NCBI GenBank assembly: GCA_025054935.1
Contig: JANWZD010000004.1
Location: 159,120 to 223,119, forward strand
Source: Dehalococcoidia bacterium
GTDB lineage: Bacteria; Chloroflexota; Dehalococcoidia; SpSt-223
Direction of reading: 5' to 3'
DNA length: 64,000 nt
Part shown: piece by piece, positions 16,547 to 25,831 of the stretch
How positions within the stretch are numbered: the first letter of the stretch is position 1
How the letters are laid out: the number at the start of each line of letters is the position of its first letter
Made by a program: the position numbers and the translations under genes
The notes under the pieces: generated by a model
What the model was told of the DNA's origin: nothing
Database searches by the model: none
Seen by the model: the letters and a program-made list of their open reading frames with translations, nothing else

Positions 16547-17173
16547 ATGGTCGTCGTTCGAACATGGCCGACCCGTGAGCAGGAAGACCGCTTCTTCGCC
16601 GCCGGCCACGCCCTCGTAGCGGGTGTCGATGAGGTCGGCCGCGGGCCGCTCGCTGGACCGGTTGTTGCGGCCGCGGTGCTCGCTCCGCCGGATGCCCCGT
16701 GGGACCTGCCGGTCGCCGATTCGAAACAGCTGACAGCCTCGGAGCGCGAACGGCTGGCCGCCGCGATCGTCCGCGCGCTGCCCTGCGCCCTCGGCTTGGC
16801 GACGGTCGCCGAAATCGATGACCTCGGGGTCGCTGCCGCCACGCGCCTCGCCATGATGCGGGCGGTGCGCGCGCTTCCCCAGCAGCCAACGGCGCTCCTG
16901 ATCGACGCCGTCGCTCTGCCGGGCCTCCGCATTGAGCAGCGCGCGATTGTCCGCGGCGATACCTGCTGCTGGACGATCGCGGCCGCCTCGGTCGTCGCCA
17001 AAGTTGAGCGCGACCGCCTGATGTATGAACTCGACCGCCGCTATCCGGACTATGGCCTAGCGCGCCATAAGGGCTACGCGACGGCGGAGCACCTCGAGGC
17101 GCTCGCCCGGCTCGGCCCCACGCCGGAGCACCGGCGTTCCTTCGCGCCGCTGCGTCTCTCCCTCGAGCGGTGA
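16547..17173 (+). CDS. rnhB: Ribonuclease HII
   Basis: 208 residues. It cleaves RNA in RNA/DNA hybrids and single ribonucleotides in DNA. The acidic active site begins in VAGVDEVGRGPLAGPVVAAA, with SKQL, LLIDAV and the AASVVAKVERDRLM segment; the C-terminal YGLARHKGYAT and GPTPEHRRSFAP are diagnostic. Length is normal. It overlaps yraN by 4 nt (GTGA), the usual rnhB-yraN pairing. Confidence 0.96.
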   Translation: MVVVRTWPTREQEDRFFAAGHALVAGVDEVGRGPLAGPVVAAAVLAPPDAPWDLPVADSKQLTASERERLAAAIVRALPCALGLATVAEIDDLGVAAATRLAMMRAVRALPQQPTALLIDAVALPGLRIEQRAIVRGDTCCWTIAAASVVAKVERDRLMYELDRRYPDYGLARHKGYATAEHLEALARLGPTPEHRRSFAPLRLSLER

Positions 17174-17535
17174 AGCGCGATCGGCTCGGCCGGCTTGGCG
17201 AGGCGATCGCTGCCGACGCGCTCGAGCGCGCCGGGCTGCACCTCCTTGCTCGGAACGTGCGTTTCCCCGAGGGCGAAATCGACCTCGTCGCCGCAGAAGG
17301 CGACACCCTCGTCTTCGTCGAGGTGCGGACACGCCGCGGGGGCGCTTTCGGCTCGCCTGAGGAGTCGGTGACGCTGCGCAAACAGGAGCGGCTAGTGCGG
17401 GCAGCGCAGCGCTATCTGCAGCAGGCTGGCCGCGAGACTGCCGACTGGCGCATTGATCTTGTCGCGGTCGAGCTCGACCCAGACGGCCGGCTGCTCCGGG
17501 TCGAGCATCTGCGCGCGGCGGTGGAAGAGCAGTGA
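17170..17535 (+). CDS. yraN: UPF0102 / YraN family protein
   Basis: 121 residues, GTG start overlapping rnhB. It has a restriction-endonuclease-like core: GRLGEAIAADALERAG, then GEIDLVA and FVEVRTRR (the D-x-n-E-x-K/R type site, here with Arg after E-V), and LRKQERLVRAAQRYL. The family is widespread beside rnhB; a Holliday-junction or DNA-repair nuclease role has been suggested but is not proven. Confidence 0.92.
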   Translation: MKRDRLGRLGEAIAADALERAGLHLLARNVRFPEGEIDLVAAEGDTLVFVEVRTRRGGAFGSPEESVTLRKQERLVRAAQRYLQQAGRETADWRIDLVAVELDPDGRLLRVEHLRAAVEEQ

Positions 17536-17539
17536 GGCG

Positions 17540-17569
17540 TTGACGCTGCCGGGGCATCTTGCGGACAAT
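17540..17569 (+). promoter_or_regulatory. Candidate promoter of the E1-like alpha gene
   Basis: TTGACG (17540-17545), 18-nt spacer, GACAAT (17564-17569), then 7 nt to the ATG at 17577. A leaderless start is plausible, as no ribosome-binding site is seen. Confidence 0.4.
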
Positions 17570-17576
17570 GCTCGCC

Positions 17577-18629
17577 ATGCTGGACCAGCGACGCGAGGTC
17601 CCAGTCCGGCTGCTGCGGGCAGCCGCGCTGCGCAGCGAGGAGCAGGCGCTTGTCCGCGTCGACGACGCGCTGCTGCGCGTGATGTACGTTCGGATGATCC
17701 GGGTCCGCGCCTTCGAACTGCGGGTCGCTCGTCTGCTTGAGGAAGGGGTGCTGAAAGGGGTCCAGCTCTCAGCGGGGCAGGAGGCGGTAGCGGTCGGCGC
17801 GTGCTCGGCGCTGCGCGACGAGGACTATCTTGTCTCGACGGACCGGCCGCATGGCCATCTGCTGGCAAAAGGCGTCTCGCCGCGCGCCCTTCTCGCTGAG
17901 CTGCTGACAAAAGCCGATGGCCTCGCCAGTGGCAAGGGCGGCCCCACCTTTCTCTTCGACGCTGAGCGCGGCGTTCTCGGCACGTTCGGGGGAGGCGACG
18001 GGCTGCCGATTGCGGTCGGGGCGGCCTTCAGCGCGCGCTCGCGCCAGCGTGACCTCGTCGTGCTCGCCTTCCTGAATGACGAGGCGGTCGGCTCAGGCGC
18101 CTTCGCTGAGGCGGCAAATCTCGCCGCTCTGCGTGCGCTGCCGGTGGTCTTCGTCTATGAAAACCTGCTCACCGAGCCGGACGCCTATCGCGCCGTCCGA
18201 GCGCTCGACTCTCTGATCGCTCTCGCGCCCGGCTGGGGCATGGCCGGGGTCGCGGTCGATGGGGCGGACCCGCTGGCCGTCTTCCGGGCCGTGGGCGAGG
18301 CGGCGGCGCTCGCCCGCGCCGGCCGCGGCCCGAGCTTCATCGAGGCGCGGCTCGACCCGCCGCGCGCCGTGCTGGCTGGCGATGGCGGAGCGGACGATGT
18401 GGTCCGCCGCCGCGACCCGATCGTCCGCTTCGCCGAGCGGCTGCGGATGATGGGCCTGCTGACCGCCGAGGACGAGGCTCTCGTCGAGCGGCGGGCGCGT
18501 GAGGAGGCGGATGCCGACCTCGCGTGGGCGCGCTCGTGGCCGGCGCCCGATCCCGGGACGCTGCTGCGCGACGTCTATCAGGCGCCGATCGATCGCGCGT
18601 GGCCGCGCCTTGGCGTGAACGATGGCTGA
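17577..18629 (+). CDS. 2-oxoacid dehydrogenase E1 alpha-like protein, ThDP motif degenerate
   Basis: About 350 residues, colinear with pyruvate/branched-chain/acetoin dehydrogenase E1 alpha (QLSAGQEAVAVGACSAL; DRPHGHLLAKG; ADGLASGKGG; IAVGAAFSAR; AEAANLAALRALPVVFVYEN). Key sites are altered. The ThDP/Mg motif GDG...NN reads LNDEAVGSG...ENLL (about 18066-18165), and the GGSMH segment reads GGPTF. The frame is intact and codon usage is like its neighbours, so it is not an obvious pseudogene. With its equally altered beta partner it may bind something else or be inactive scaffolding. Starts at 17559 (TTG) and 17568 (ATG) are also possible. Confidence 0.82.
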   Translation: MLDQRREVPVRLLRAAALRSEEQALVRVDDALLRVMYVRMIRVRAFELRVARLLEEGVLKGVQLSAGQEAVAVGACSALRDEDYLVSTDRPHGHLLAKGVSPRALLAELLTKADGLASGKGGPTFLFDAERGVLGTFGGGDGLPIAVGAAFSARSRQRDLVVLAFLNDEAVGSGAFAEAANLAALRALPVVFVYENLLTEPDAYRAVRALDSLIALAPGWGMAGVAVDGADPLAVFRAVGEAAALARAGRGPSFIEARLDPPRAVLAGDGGADDVVRRRDPIVRFAERLRMMGLLTAEDEALVERRAREEADADLAWARSWPAPDPGTLLRDVYQAPIDRAWPRLGVNDG

Positions 18630-19593
18630 GCAGACGACAGAGGCGGCGCTCGCTGCGGCGATGCTGCGCGAGATGGCGCGGGACGAGACTGTCGTCGTGC
18701 TCGGCCGTGCTGGCGGCCACGGGCTGTTTCGGGTGAGCGGCGGCGCGGCCGAGCGGTTCGGCCCAGACCGGGCGTGGAATGTTCCCGGGAGCGGCGTCGG
18801 GCTGGCCGGCATCGCGATCGGGGCGGCGCTCACCGGGCTGCGGCCGGTTGTCGAACTGGGGACGGCCGAGCAGGCGGCGCCGGCACTCAGCCAGATCGCG
18901 GACCACGCCGCCAAGCTGCACTTCCGCTCGGGCGGACGGCTGCAGCTGCCGCTCGTCTTCATCATCACCACCGGAATGACGCGCTCCGGACCTCTGCGCA
19001 GCCAGTCGCTCGAGGCGTGGTTCGCTCACCTGCCAGGGCTGAAGGTCGTGATGCCGGCCACGCCCGCCGATGCTGCCGGCTTGCTGCGGAGCGCGGTTCG
19101 GGATGACGACCCGGTCGTCTTTGTGCTCGACAAGCGGGTGGCGCGCCACGCCGGCGAGACCCCCGACGACGAGCATGCGGTTCCCCTCGGCCGGGCGGCC
19201 GTTCGCCGCGCGGGGCATGACGTGACGATCGTCGCGAGCGGATGGATGGTGCATGAAGCGCTTGCGGCGGCGGACGATCTCGCTGCGGCGCGGCTGTCCG
19301 CTGAGGTGATCGATGTGCGCTCGCTCGTGCCGCTCGACCTAGGGACGATCGTCGCCTCGGTGCGCAAGACGGGCCGTCTTGTCGTTGCGCACGAGGCCGT
19401 CGTTTTCGCTGGCATCGGCGCCGAGATTGTCGCCTCGGTCGTGGAAGCCGCGCCGGGCGCCCTGACCGCTCGGCCGCGCCGCGTCGGCCTGCCGTTCGTC
19501 GTGCCGCCGGCCGATGTCCCGTCGATCGCGCTGGTGCTGCCGAGCCGCCGCGACATTGCGGGCGCTGCGCTCGCCGTCGTCCACGGGCGCTAA
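18622..19593 (+). CDS. 2-oxoacid dehydrogenase E1 beta-like protein, catalytic Glu and His missing
   Basis: 323 residues, transketolase central plus C-terminal domain as in E1 beta (GIAIGAALTGLRPVVELGT; QIADHAAKLHFRSGG; SQSLEAWFAHLPGLKVVMP; DDDPVVFVLDKR; IDVRSLVPLDLGTIVASV). The ThDP-activating Glu in the usual TP-x-SE reads VPGSG here, so Glu is Gly. The catalytic His of G-x-QHSQSLE is Arg in LRSQSLE. Both changes should abolish normal decarboxylation/reductive acylation. It overlaps the alpha gene by 8 nt. No E2 or E3 is nearby. Its stop overlaps the stop of the convergent membrane protein. Confidence 0.85.
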   Translation: MAEQTTEAALAAAMLREMARDETVVVLGRAGGHGLFRVSGGAAERFGPDRAWNVPGSGVGLAGIAIGAALTGLRPVVELGTAEQAAPALSQIADHAAKLHFRSGGRLQLPLVFIITTGMTRSGPLRSQSLEAWFAHLPGLKVVMPATPADAAGLLRSAVRDDDPVVFVLDKRVARHAGETPDDEHAVPLGRAAVRRAGHDVTIVASGWMVHEALAAADDLAAARLSAEVIDVRSLVPLDLGTIVASVRKTGRLVVAHEAVVFAGIGAEIVASVVEAAPGALTARPRRVGLPFVVPPADVPSIALVLPSRRDIAGAALAVVHGR

Positions 19594-21854
19594 GGAAGGC
19601 GCAGCGGCCCGAGGTCAGCGCTGTCGCCGCCGTGCGCCAGCAGCACGCGCTGGCCCGTGACCGGGTCATACAGGCCGGCGAGCAGCCGATAGTCGCCCGG
19701 CGGCACGCTTCTCAGGGGGAGGCGACGCTCGTCCAGCAGCCGCTCGTCGGGCAGCCAGGCGTCGGTCGGCAGCGCGCCGTCCGCCGGCGGGCCGTCAGCC
19801 TGAGCAACGAGCCGTCCCGCTCCGTCGACGAGGTGGAGAAAGACCGTGAGCGGCGCAGGGGTCGGCCCGGCGGCGCGCCAGAACAGGCGCACGCGATCCC
19901 CGTCGACTGTCACGCCCTCAAGCTGGCCGACGCCGGGAAAGTCGGCGGCGAGCGGGCGGTCAGGAGCGACAACGGGAGGACGAATGATCCGCACAGTGCC
20001 GAGCTCGACCGTGTCGCCGCTGGCTGTCGGCAGCCGGCGCACCGCCTCGTCGTAGGCGCCGGCGCGCAGGGAGTAGCGCCCGGCCGGCAGCGCCTCAGGC
20101 AGCCGCAGCTCATGGCGGTCGAGCAGCCGTTCGCCAGGGCGCCAGCGGCTGGTCGGATAGAACACTCCGCCCGGCGGCGCATCGCTCTGGGCAACGAGCT
20201 GCCCTCGGTGGTCGAGGAGGTGGACGAAGGTCGTCAGGTTCTTTTCGGGCGGCGCGACGACTGACCACCAGAGCGCGACCGGCAGCGTCGCGCCCGCCGG
20301 CTGGGGGGGAAATTCCGCTCCGTCGAGCCGCAGGGCCGAACCGACAGCGGCGTCAAGCCGGGTTGGCGGCTCGCGGTCGACGGCCGGTCCGACCACCCTC
20401 CAGACGGCGCCGACCGGCTCAAGCCGGTATTTCACGCTCAGCCCCGGCATCTCCTTGATGAGGAAGACCTGCTCGCCGGGGCCGAGCACGCCGTCGATCA
20501 GCCGCCCGAGGTCGGCGTACTCCGGGCTGTTGACAATGCCGGGGAAGAGGCCGACGAGGTCGGGACGCACCCCTTCGACGAGCGTAAAGTACCAGAGGGG
20601 TGTCAGGTCGTCGCGGTCGTCGGAGGCGAGGATGGCGCGCGGCGGGAGCGGTGCGGCGAGGATGCGCTCCCAACGCTGCCGGACCTCCCGGTCGCCGCTC
20701 CGGTCGACACGGGGCAGCGTGGTGAGCAGAGCGGCCCCCACGAGGAGCGCTGTCGCCGCGCCGCCGAGCGCGAGGCCGACTGCTAGCCGGCGTGCCGCCT
20801 CGACGAGCGCTCCGAGTGCCGTGCCTGCCGCCAGCGCCGCTGCCCAATACGCCGGGATGAAATAGACCTCGATGTCGCCGATCCGGTAGAGCAGGGCGAA
20901 GGCGACCGTGACGGCGAAGATGCCCGTTACGAGCAGCCCCTCCCGCGGTCTCCGCACGAGCAACATTAGGGCCCCGAGCCCTGCCGCCAGCCAGACTGCG
21001 CTGGGCCACTGCCGCCCGGCGAGGCGGAGAAAGAGTGCCAGCCGCTCCTCAAGGCGCAGGGGGGAAGTCAGCTTGTCGGCAAAGACTCGGCCGGTCACCA
21101 TATCGATAAAGCCGTCGAGGTCGTTCTGGAAGGAGACGATGCGGCGGCCGCCTGCCGTCTCTTGGGCGAGATAGGGCGAATGGTCGGCGCGCAGGGGAAT
21201 GTAGAGATAGAGCGCGAGGGGGAGGACAGCAAGCAGCGCCGTCAGCGCGAGGGAGCGCGGCGCGAGGAGCGCTCGGCCGCGGTCGGCAGCGAGAAAGAGC
21301 GCAAGGAGGGGCAGCGTCAGGAGCGCGGCGCGGTGGTGGGCGAGCGACAGCCCGACGATCAGCCCGACGAGGGGAAGCGGCCAGCGGCGGACGACGGCGA
21401 GGGTGAGGGCGGCGAGCAGCAGCAGTTGAAGCGCGTACACTTCGGCGATCACGGCCTGAGACCAGAGGTCGGAGGAGAGCGCGGCGAGCGCGGCGGCTGC
21501 GAACCCTCCCAGCCGCGCGGCAGCGGCCGGTCCGGGCAGGACCGTGATGGCGAGGAGCGTCGTCAGCGCGACGGCAGCTGCTGCTGCGACCGCGGAGAAC
21601 AGGTTGATGCGGTAAGCGACGTCCCCGACCGGCAGGAAGGCGAACAGCCAGCCGAGGAGGAGATAGAGGGGGTAGCCGGTCGGGTGGACGAGGCCGAGTG
21701 TCGGCGCGGCGAACTGGAACTCGCCGCTATCGAAGGCGAGGACAGTCGGGGCGAGTGTTCGGACGTAGAGCGCAAGCGCCGCCAGCCCGGCCGCTGCGCC
21801 GAGCGTCAGGTCGAGCGCCCGGAGGGAGCGAGGAGCGGTCGCGTCTCCTCTCAT
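19590..21854 (-). CDS. DUF2723-type polytopic membrane protein with two extracytoplasmic beta modules
   Basis: 754 residues. The N-terminal half has about 10-12 hydrophobic helices and starts with the DUF2723 signature (TVLAFDSGEFQFAAPTLGL, then HPTGYPLYLLLGWLF), a family related to GT-C glycosyltransferases that use lipid-linked sugars. The C-terminal ~260 residues are soluble and contain two copies of a ~95-residue module (FVHLLD...GQLVAQSDAPP...RYSLRAGAYD and FLHLVD...GRLVAQADGPP...DYRLLAGLYD). The same module closes the DUF2079 protein at 40-42 kb. The ATG overlaps the upstream gene stop by 4 nt (ATGA). A role in envelope glycosylation is inference. Confidence 0.85.
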   Translation of the reverse strand: MRGDATAPRSLRALDLTLGAAAGLAALALYVRTLAPTVLAFDSGEFQFAAPTLGLVHPTGYPLYLLLGWLFAFLPVGDVAYRINLFSAVAAAAAVALTTLLAITVLPGPAAAARLGGFAAAALAALSSDLWSQAVIAEVYALQLLLLAALTLAVVRRWPLPLVGLIVGLSLAHHRAALLTLPLLALFLAADRGRALLAPRSLALTALLAVLPLALYLYIPLRADHSPYLAQETAGGRRIVSFQNDLDGFIDMVTGRVFADKLTSPLRLEERLALFLRLAGRQWPSAVWLAAGLGALMLLVRRPREGLLVTGIFAVTVAFALLYRIGDIEVYFIPAYWAAALAAGTALGALVEAARRLAVGLALGGAATALLVGAALLTTLPRVDRSGDREVRQRWERILAAPLPPRAILASDDRDDLTPLWYFTLVEGVRPDLVGLFPGIVNSPEYADLGRLIDGVLGPGEQVFLIKEMPGLSVKYRLEPVGAVWRVVGPAVDREPPTRLDAAVGSALRLDGAEFPPQPAGATLPVALWWSVVAPPEKNLTTFVHLLDHRGQLVAQSDAPPGGVFYPTSRWRPGERLLDRHELRLPEALPAGRYSLRAGAYDEAVRRLPTASGDTVELGTVRIIRPPVVAPDRPLAADFPGVGQLEGVTVDGDRVRLFWRAAGPTPAPLTVFLHLVDGAGRLVAQADGPPADGALPTDAWLPDERLLDERRLPLRSVPPGDYRLLAGLYDPVTGQRVLLAHGGDSADLGPLRLP

Positions 21855-24574
21855 CCGCCGATGCTCACGCGCTCAACGGCGATGCCGAGGGTCCGCTCAT
21901 CAAGGGAGCGCCCGACGGCAAGGCGAACGGTCTCTGTTCCGCTTGCCTCGAGGGCCGTGCCGGGCGCTGCGCCCTTGACGCCGATCGCGGCGTGAGAGAG
22001 ACGAAAGCCGCCGCGGAGGTCGGTAGCGATCCCCAGCGCGCGGAAGGCGGCGACGGCGTCCTCGCCGAGTTTGGCCGAGGCGTCGTCCTTGACGGCGAGG
22101 GCGACGATTGTTCCCGGGGGGAGGTCGGCGATCGCCTTGGCAAGCCGACCGGAGGCGCCATCGTCGGCAAATGTGTCGTAGCTCGCAGAGAGGAGGATAC
22201 GGCCGCTCGCTGGGTCGAGGGCGACGAGGTTGTAGCCGCGCCGGTCGCGCGCGACTGACCGGCCGTCGACGACGATCCGCGCGGCATTGCCGGCGTTCAG
22301 TCCCGCCGACTCAACGCGCAGGTCGACGGGAGCGCGAATGCCGGTAGCGCCAATGGTCCGGTCGACGGGAAGGACATCCGCCGGGCGGACCAGGCGGTCG
22401 ACCTCGACATCGAGCCGATTTGCGCCGGTGACGAACTGCGAAGCGGCGGCGGTCACTTGATAGTCGTGGAAGCCGCTGTGCAGGGGGAACTCTCCGAGCA
22501 GGTGGCCGTTGAGGCGCAGCCGGAGCGTTCCCTCTGGCCGGCCGGGATAGTCGAACGGCGCGGCGCGGACCGTCAGCGAAACTGTCGCTGCTGCGCCGAC
22601 GTTGGGGATGAAGATCCGCGCTGAGGAGCGGGTCGACCAGCGGACGGGGCGGCCCTGGTAGACCTCCTCGCCCGTCCAGCCGTCGCCGCGATACGGCCGT
22701 CCGGCCGGCTCTCCGAACGCGATCGCCACAGGGAGGGACACGGGTTGCGGCGTGATGCGATAGAGCGCGGTCGCGCCGTCATCGCGGACGAGTTCGAGCG
22801 GGAGCACCCGCTGCGCGTACGCTTCAGCTTCTGCGACGCCGTAGGCGCGATGGACAGCGAGGAAGCGCAGGTCATAGAGCGCGATCAAGCGCGGCGCAGC
22901 GGCGCGGTCGGCAGCCTCGGTCGCCGCGTCGGGCTGCTCTCCCTGCTCGATGCGGGCGATCGTTCCGAAGACGGGCAGGTCGGAGAAGTAGACGAATTTG
23001 AAGGGCGGGTTGCGCGAGATGTTGCCGCCGAGCATGCGCTTCTGGTGGGCGTATTGGTAGGCTTGGATCGTCGTTCGCTCTTTGCCGAGCACGCCGTAGC
23101 TGTTGCGCCAGCCGAGCGGCAGCTGGACGATCGCGAAGTCGCCGGGTTCGGCGGCGATAAGCTGATAGATCGCTGGCGCGCGCAGGTTGTTCAGCGGCAG
23201 CGGCACGGCGATCTGGTCGAAGAGGAGGACGACGAGCAGGGCGCCGGCGGCGAGCCGCTCCCGCTGGGGGCGCAATGCCCGCAGCACGGCCGCCGCGCCG
23301 AAGGCGACGAGCACAGCAAGGCAGAGCGTCAGCGGGATGCTGAAACGGTTTGGGAAGCGGTTGGCGTTGATCAACGGAAGATAGTGGAGCGCGATATAGG
23401 GAAGGGGGAAATTCGTCTCGATCCCGTCGAAGGTCCAGCGCGAGCGGCCGAGGATGTGAAGCACGGGGCCGAGACAGAGCACGGCGAAGGCGACGGCCAT
23501 CCATCCCCATCGCCGGGCCGCGTGAAACCGCCAGAGCGCAACGATCGTATTAAAAAGCACCCCATAGCCGATAAAGACAATAGGAACATCGGTGAACTGG
23601 CTCGTCCACGGTGCAGCGAGAGGGCCAAGGATGGGGTGAAGGTGCGTGGGGAGGACAAAGGAAAGGAGGTCGGCGGAGAAGCCATCGGCGTAGCCCCAGC
23701 GATTGGTGAGATAGTGCCCCTCGAGGCGATCCTCATGCCACATCAGGGCAAGCAGGGGCGCGGCGACAAGCGCGCATCCCGCGCCGATTGCAGCGAGCGG
23801 GACGATCAGCCGCAGCGGCTGATGCCCGGCGCGGGCGGAGCGCCAGAGGTGATGGCCGATGAGGGGGAAGGCAAGGAACAAACTGAAGGCGGCGAGCGTT
23901 AACTCGTTGTAGAAAAGACAGGCGAACCAAAGGACGGCCAGGGCCGGGTGGACCCAGGTCGTCCCTTTGGCGTCCCATCGATCGAGGGTTTGAAGGAGGG
24001 AAAGCGCGAAGAGGGGAAGCGGCCACAGCGTCGTCAGATTGCTCGACCCGAACGACGCGTACACCCAGCGCGAGGCAGCGAACGCGAAGATCGCGCCACC
24101 GAGAAACGCTGGAATGCCGGCAGGGCGGATCCCCTCGCGCACAAGTATATACCGACACAAGAGAAATGCGGCAAGACCATTTCCGGTCAACGAAAGCACC
24201 AACAGGACATTGATAGCGCCGATGGGCCCGATGAAGGGCTGCAGGGGAAGAGAGAGCAGGCCATTGAGAAAGGTAAGAGTGTAATACACCAAGCTGACGC
24301 CGACCGGATAGAAGATATAGTCGGTAAAGAAGGGAGAGACGCCGAGCGAGAAGATCGAAAAGCGGAGCCACCAAAGGTTCCAGACAAAGATCCCCTCGTC
24401 GACGTCGATCCCAACGACATGGTCGAGAAAATGCAGCGGAAGCGGCCACGTCAGGATGACGGCGAGAACGAAGTAGCTCGCCGCCGCAAGAAGCGGGCCG
24501 CGGAGCGAAACGACCAGCGAAACGCTCGTTACGGCCGGCTGGAACGCCGGATCGGAAGCGAGCCGGGATGTCAC
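21851..24574 (-). CDS. Large polytopic membrane protein (GT-C-like) with extracytoplasmic domain
   Basis: About 907 residues. Roughly twelve hydrophobic segments in the first 470 residues, with an acidic loop after helix 1 (VGIDVDEGIFVWNLWW) that resembles the Asp-containing first loop of GT-C glycosyltransferases. The rest is soluble: an ArnT/YfhO-like segment, then beta-rich sequence with VSLTVRAAPFDYPGRPEG and LRLRLNGHLLGEFPL, and a final region (NLVALDPASGRIL ... TDLRGGFRLSHAAIG) resembling interleukin-like ILEI/FAM3 domains. GTG at 24574 follows TGC-TACCAT by 6 nt (leaderless geometry); the ATG at 24604 would lie upstream of that box. Forms a two-gene unit with the DUF2723 protein. Confidence 0.8.
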   Translation of the reverse strand: MTSRLASDPAFQPAVTSVSLVVSLRGPLLAAASYFVLAVILTWPLPLHFLDHVVGIDVDEGIFVWNLWWLRFSIFSLGVSPFFTDYIFYPVGVSLVYYTLTFLNGLLSLPLQPFIGPIGAINVLLVLSLTGNGLAAFLLCRYILVREGIRPAGIPAFLGGAIFAFAASRWVYASFGSSNLTTLWPLPLFALSLLQTLDRWDAKGTTWVHPALAVLWFACLFYNELTLAAFSLFLAFPLIGHHLWRSARAGHQPLRLIVPLAAIGAGCALVAAPLLALMWHEDRLEGHYLTNRWGYADGFSADLLSFVLPTHLHPILGPLAAPWTSQFTDVPIVFIGYGVLFNTIVALWRFHAARRWGWMAVAFAVLCLGPVLHILGRSRWTFDGIETNFPLPYIALHYLPLINANRFPNRFSIPLTLCLAVLVAFGAAAVLRALRPQRERLAAGALLVVLLFDQIAVPLPLNNLRAPAIYQLIAAEPGDFAIVQLPLGWRNSYGVLGKERTTIQAYQYAHQKRMLGGNISRNPPFKFVYFSDLPVFGTIARIEQGEQPDAATEAADRAAAPRLIALYDLRFLAVHRAYGVAEAEAYAQRVLPLELVRDDGATALYRITPQPVSLPVAIAFGEPAGRPYRGDGWTGEEVYQGRPVRWSTRSSARIFIPNVGAAATVSLTVRAAPFDYPGRPEGTLRLRLNGHLLGEFPLHSGFHDYQVTAAASQFVTGANRLDVEVDRLVRPADVLPVDRTIGATGIRAPVDLRVESAGLNAGNAARIVVDGRSVARDRRGYNLVALDPASGRILLSASYDTFADDGASGRLAKAIADLPPGTIVALAVKDDASAKLGEDAVAAFRALGIATDLRGGFRLSHAAIGVKGAAPGTALEASGTETVRLAVGRSLDERTLGIAVERVSIGG

Positions 24575-24589
24575 TCCGGGATGGTAGCA
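24575..24589 (-). promoter_or_regulatory. Extended -10 before the GTG at 24574
   Basis: Minus strand TGC-TACCAT (24589-24581) followed by 6 nt and GTG. No ribosome-binding site; leaderless transcript likely. Confidence 0.4.
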
Positions 24590-24653
24590 CAGCCCGGAGG
24601 TCATCCTGAGAGGAACAGGGATGACAGAACCGCCTGTCTTGCGGTGAGGTGGA

Positions 24654-25808
24654 ATGAAGATGATGAACCGATTGATTGAACGAGAGCATGAGCTCAGCCG
24701 CGAACACGGCGGGGCGCTTCATCTTGATGAGACGGGGTTCGGCCTGGCCGGCGTCCCGGTCGACCCGGAGCTGGTGCGCGACTACCTCGGAACGGACGAC
24801 CTTGGCGTGTCGGAGGGGCAGTTTGATGCTGCCCGCACGGGCGAAGTGCTCCGGCGCAGCCAGCGTGCCGCCGCGGAGGAGGCCGAAGACGAGTTCGACG
24901 GCGACTTGACCGGCGTCGAGGAGCCGATTGCTATCTATCTGCGCGAGATCGATCGGGTCCCGCTGCTGAAGCCGCACGAGGAGATCGAGCTTGCCAAGGC
25001 GATCGAGGCGGGCGAGATCGCCAAGAAGCAGCTGGCAGAAGGGGTGGGCGACCGCGCAGAACTGGAAAAGATCATTGAAGCGGGTGAAGCGGCGCGCCGC
25101 CACTTGACGGAGGCGAACTTGCGGCTCGTGGTGTCGGTGGCGAAGCGCTACCTCGGCCGGGGCCTGCCGCTGCTCGACCTGATCCAGGAGGGCAACCTCG
25201 GCCTCCAGCGGGCGGTCGAGAAGTTCGACTACCGGCGGGGTTTCCGCTTCAGCACCTACGCCACCTGGTGGATCCGCCAGTCGGTCAGCCGCGCTGTCGC
25301 CGATCAGGCGCGGACGATCCGGATCCCCGTGCACATGATTGAGCAGATCGGGCAGTACTACCGGACGGCGCACGCGCTGCACCAGGACCTTGGCCGTGAC
25401 CCGACGGTCGAGGAAGTGGCGACCGCGATGGGATCGACCCCCGAGCGGGTTGAGAACATCATCCGCGCTGCGCGCCAACCGGTGTCGCTCGAGACGCCGC
25501 TCGGCGATGAAGATGAGTTGACGCTGGGCGATCTCGTCCCCGACCGCGTCAGCCAGGAGCCGTCGGCGGCAGTCGCGGAGAAGTCGCTGCGGGAAGAGCT
25601 CGATGAGGTGCTCGCCGAGCTGACCGAGCGGCAGCGGGCAGTGGTGAAGCTGCGGTTCGGGCTGGTCGACGGCCGCGCGCGGACATTGGAGGAGATCGGC
25701 AATGAGCTGAATCTCAGCCGCGAACGGGTCCGCCAGATCGAATCTGAGGCGTTCCACAAGCTGCGCCAGCCGCGCATCTGGGCGAAGCTGCGCGACTTCT
25801 TGGAGTAA
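24654..25808 (+). CDS. rpoD: Primary RNA polymerase sigma factor (sigma-70/SigA)
   Basis: 384 residues. Region 1.2 ([20 protein letters not shown]), region 2 ([52 protein letters not shown]), region 3 ([20 protein letters not shown]) and region 4 ([35 protein letters not shown]) are complete and close to consensus. The N-terminal ~90 residues replace a full region 1.1 with a short acidic extension. This is a housekeeping sigma factor, consistent with the TTGAC/TATAAT-like promoters in the window. GTGAGGTGGA precedes the ATG. A strong terminator follows. Confidence 0.96.
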   Translation: MKMMNRLIEREHELSREHGGALHLDETGFGLAGVPVDPELVRDYLGTDDLGVSEGQFDAARTGEVLRRSQRAAAEEAEDEFDGDLTGVEEPIAIYLREIDRVPLLKPHEEIELAKAIEAGEIAKKQLAEGVGDRAELEKIIEAGEAARRHLTEANLRLVVSVAKRYLGRGLPLLDLIQEGNLGLQRAVEKFDYRRGFRFSTYATWWIRQSVSRAVADQARTIRIPVHMIEQIGQYYRTAHALHQDLGRDPTVEEVATAMGSTPERVENIIRAARQPVSLETPLGDEDELTLGDLVPDRVSQEPSAAVAEKSLREELDEVLAELTERQRAVVKLRFGLVDGRARTLEEIGNELNLSRERVRQIESEAFHKLRQPRIWAKLRDFLE

Positions 25809-25831
25809 GCGCGCCGCGCGGAGCGGCTCGC

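Noticed and set aside
17577..19593. Calling the E1 pair a functional acetoin or pyruvate dehydrogenase
   Set aside because: The ThDP motif, the catalytic Glu and the catalytic His are all replaced, so the standard activity is not supported.
23733..25757. 674-codon minus-strand frame opposite the primary sigma factor
   Set aside because: Shadow of rpoD and of the neighbouring membrane protein in another frame; no recognisable domain.
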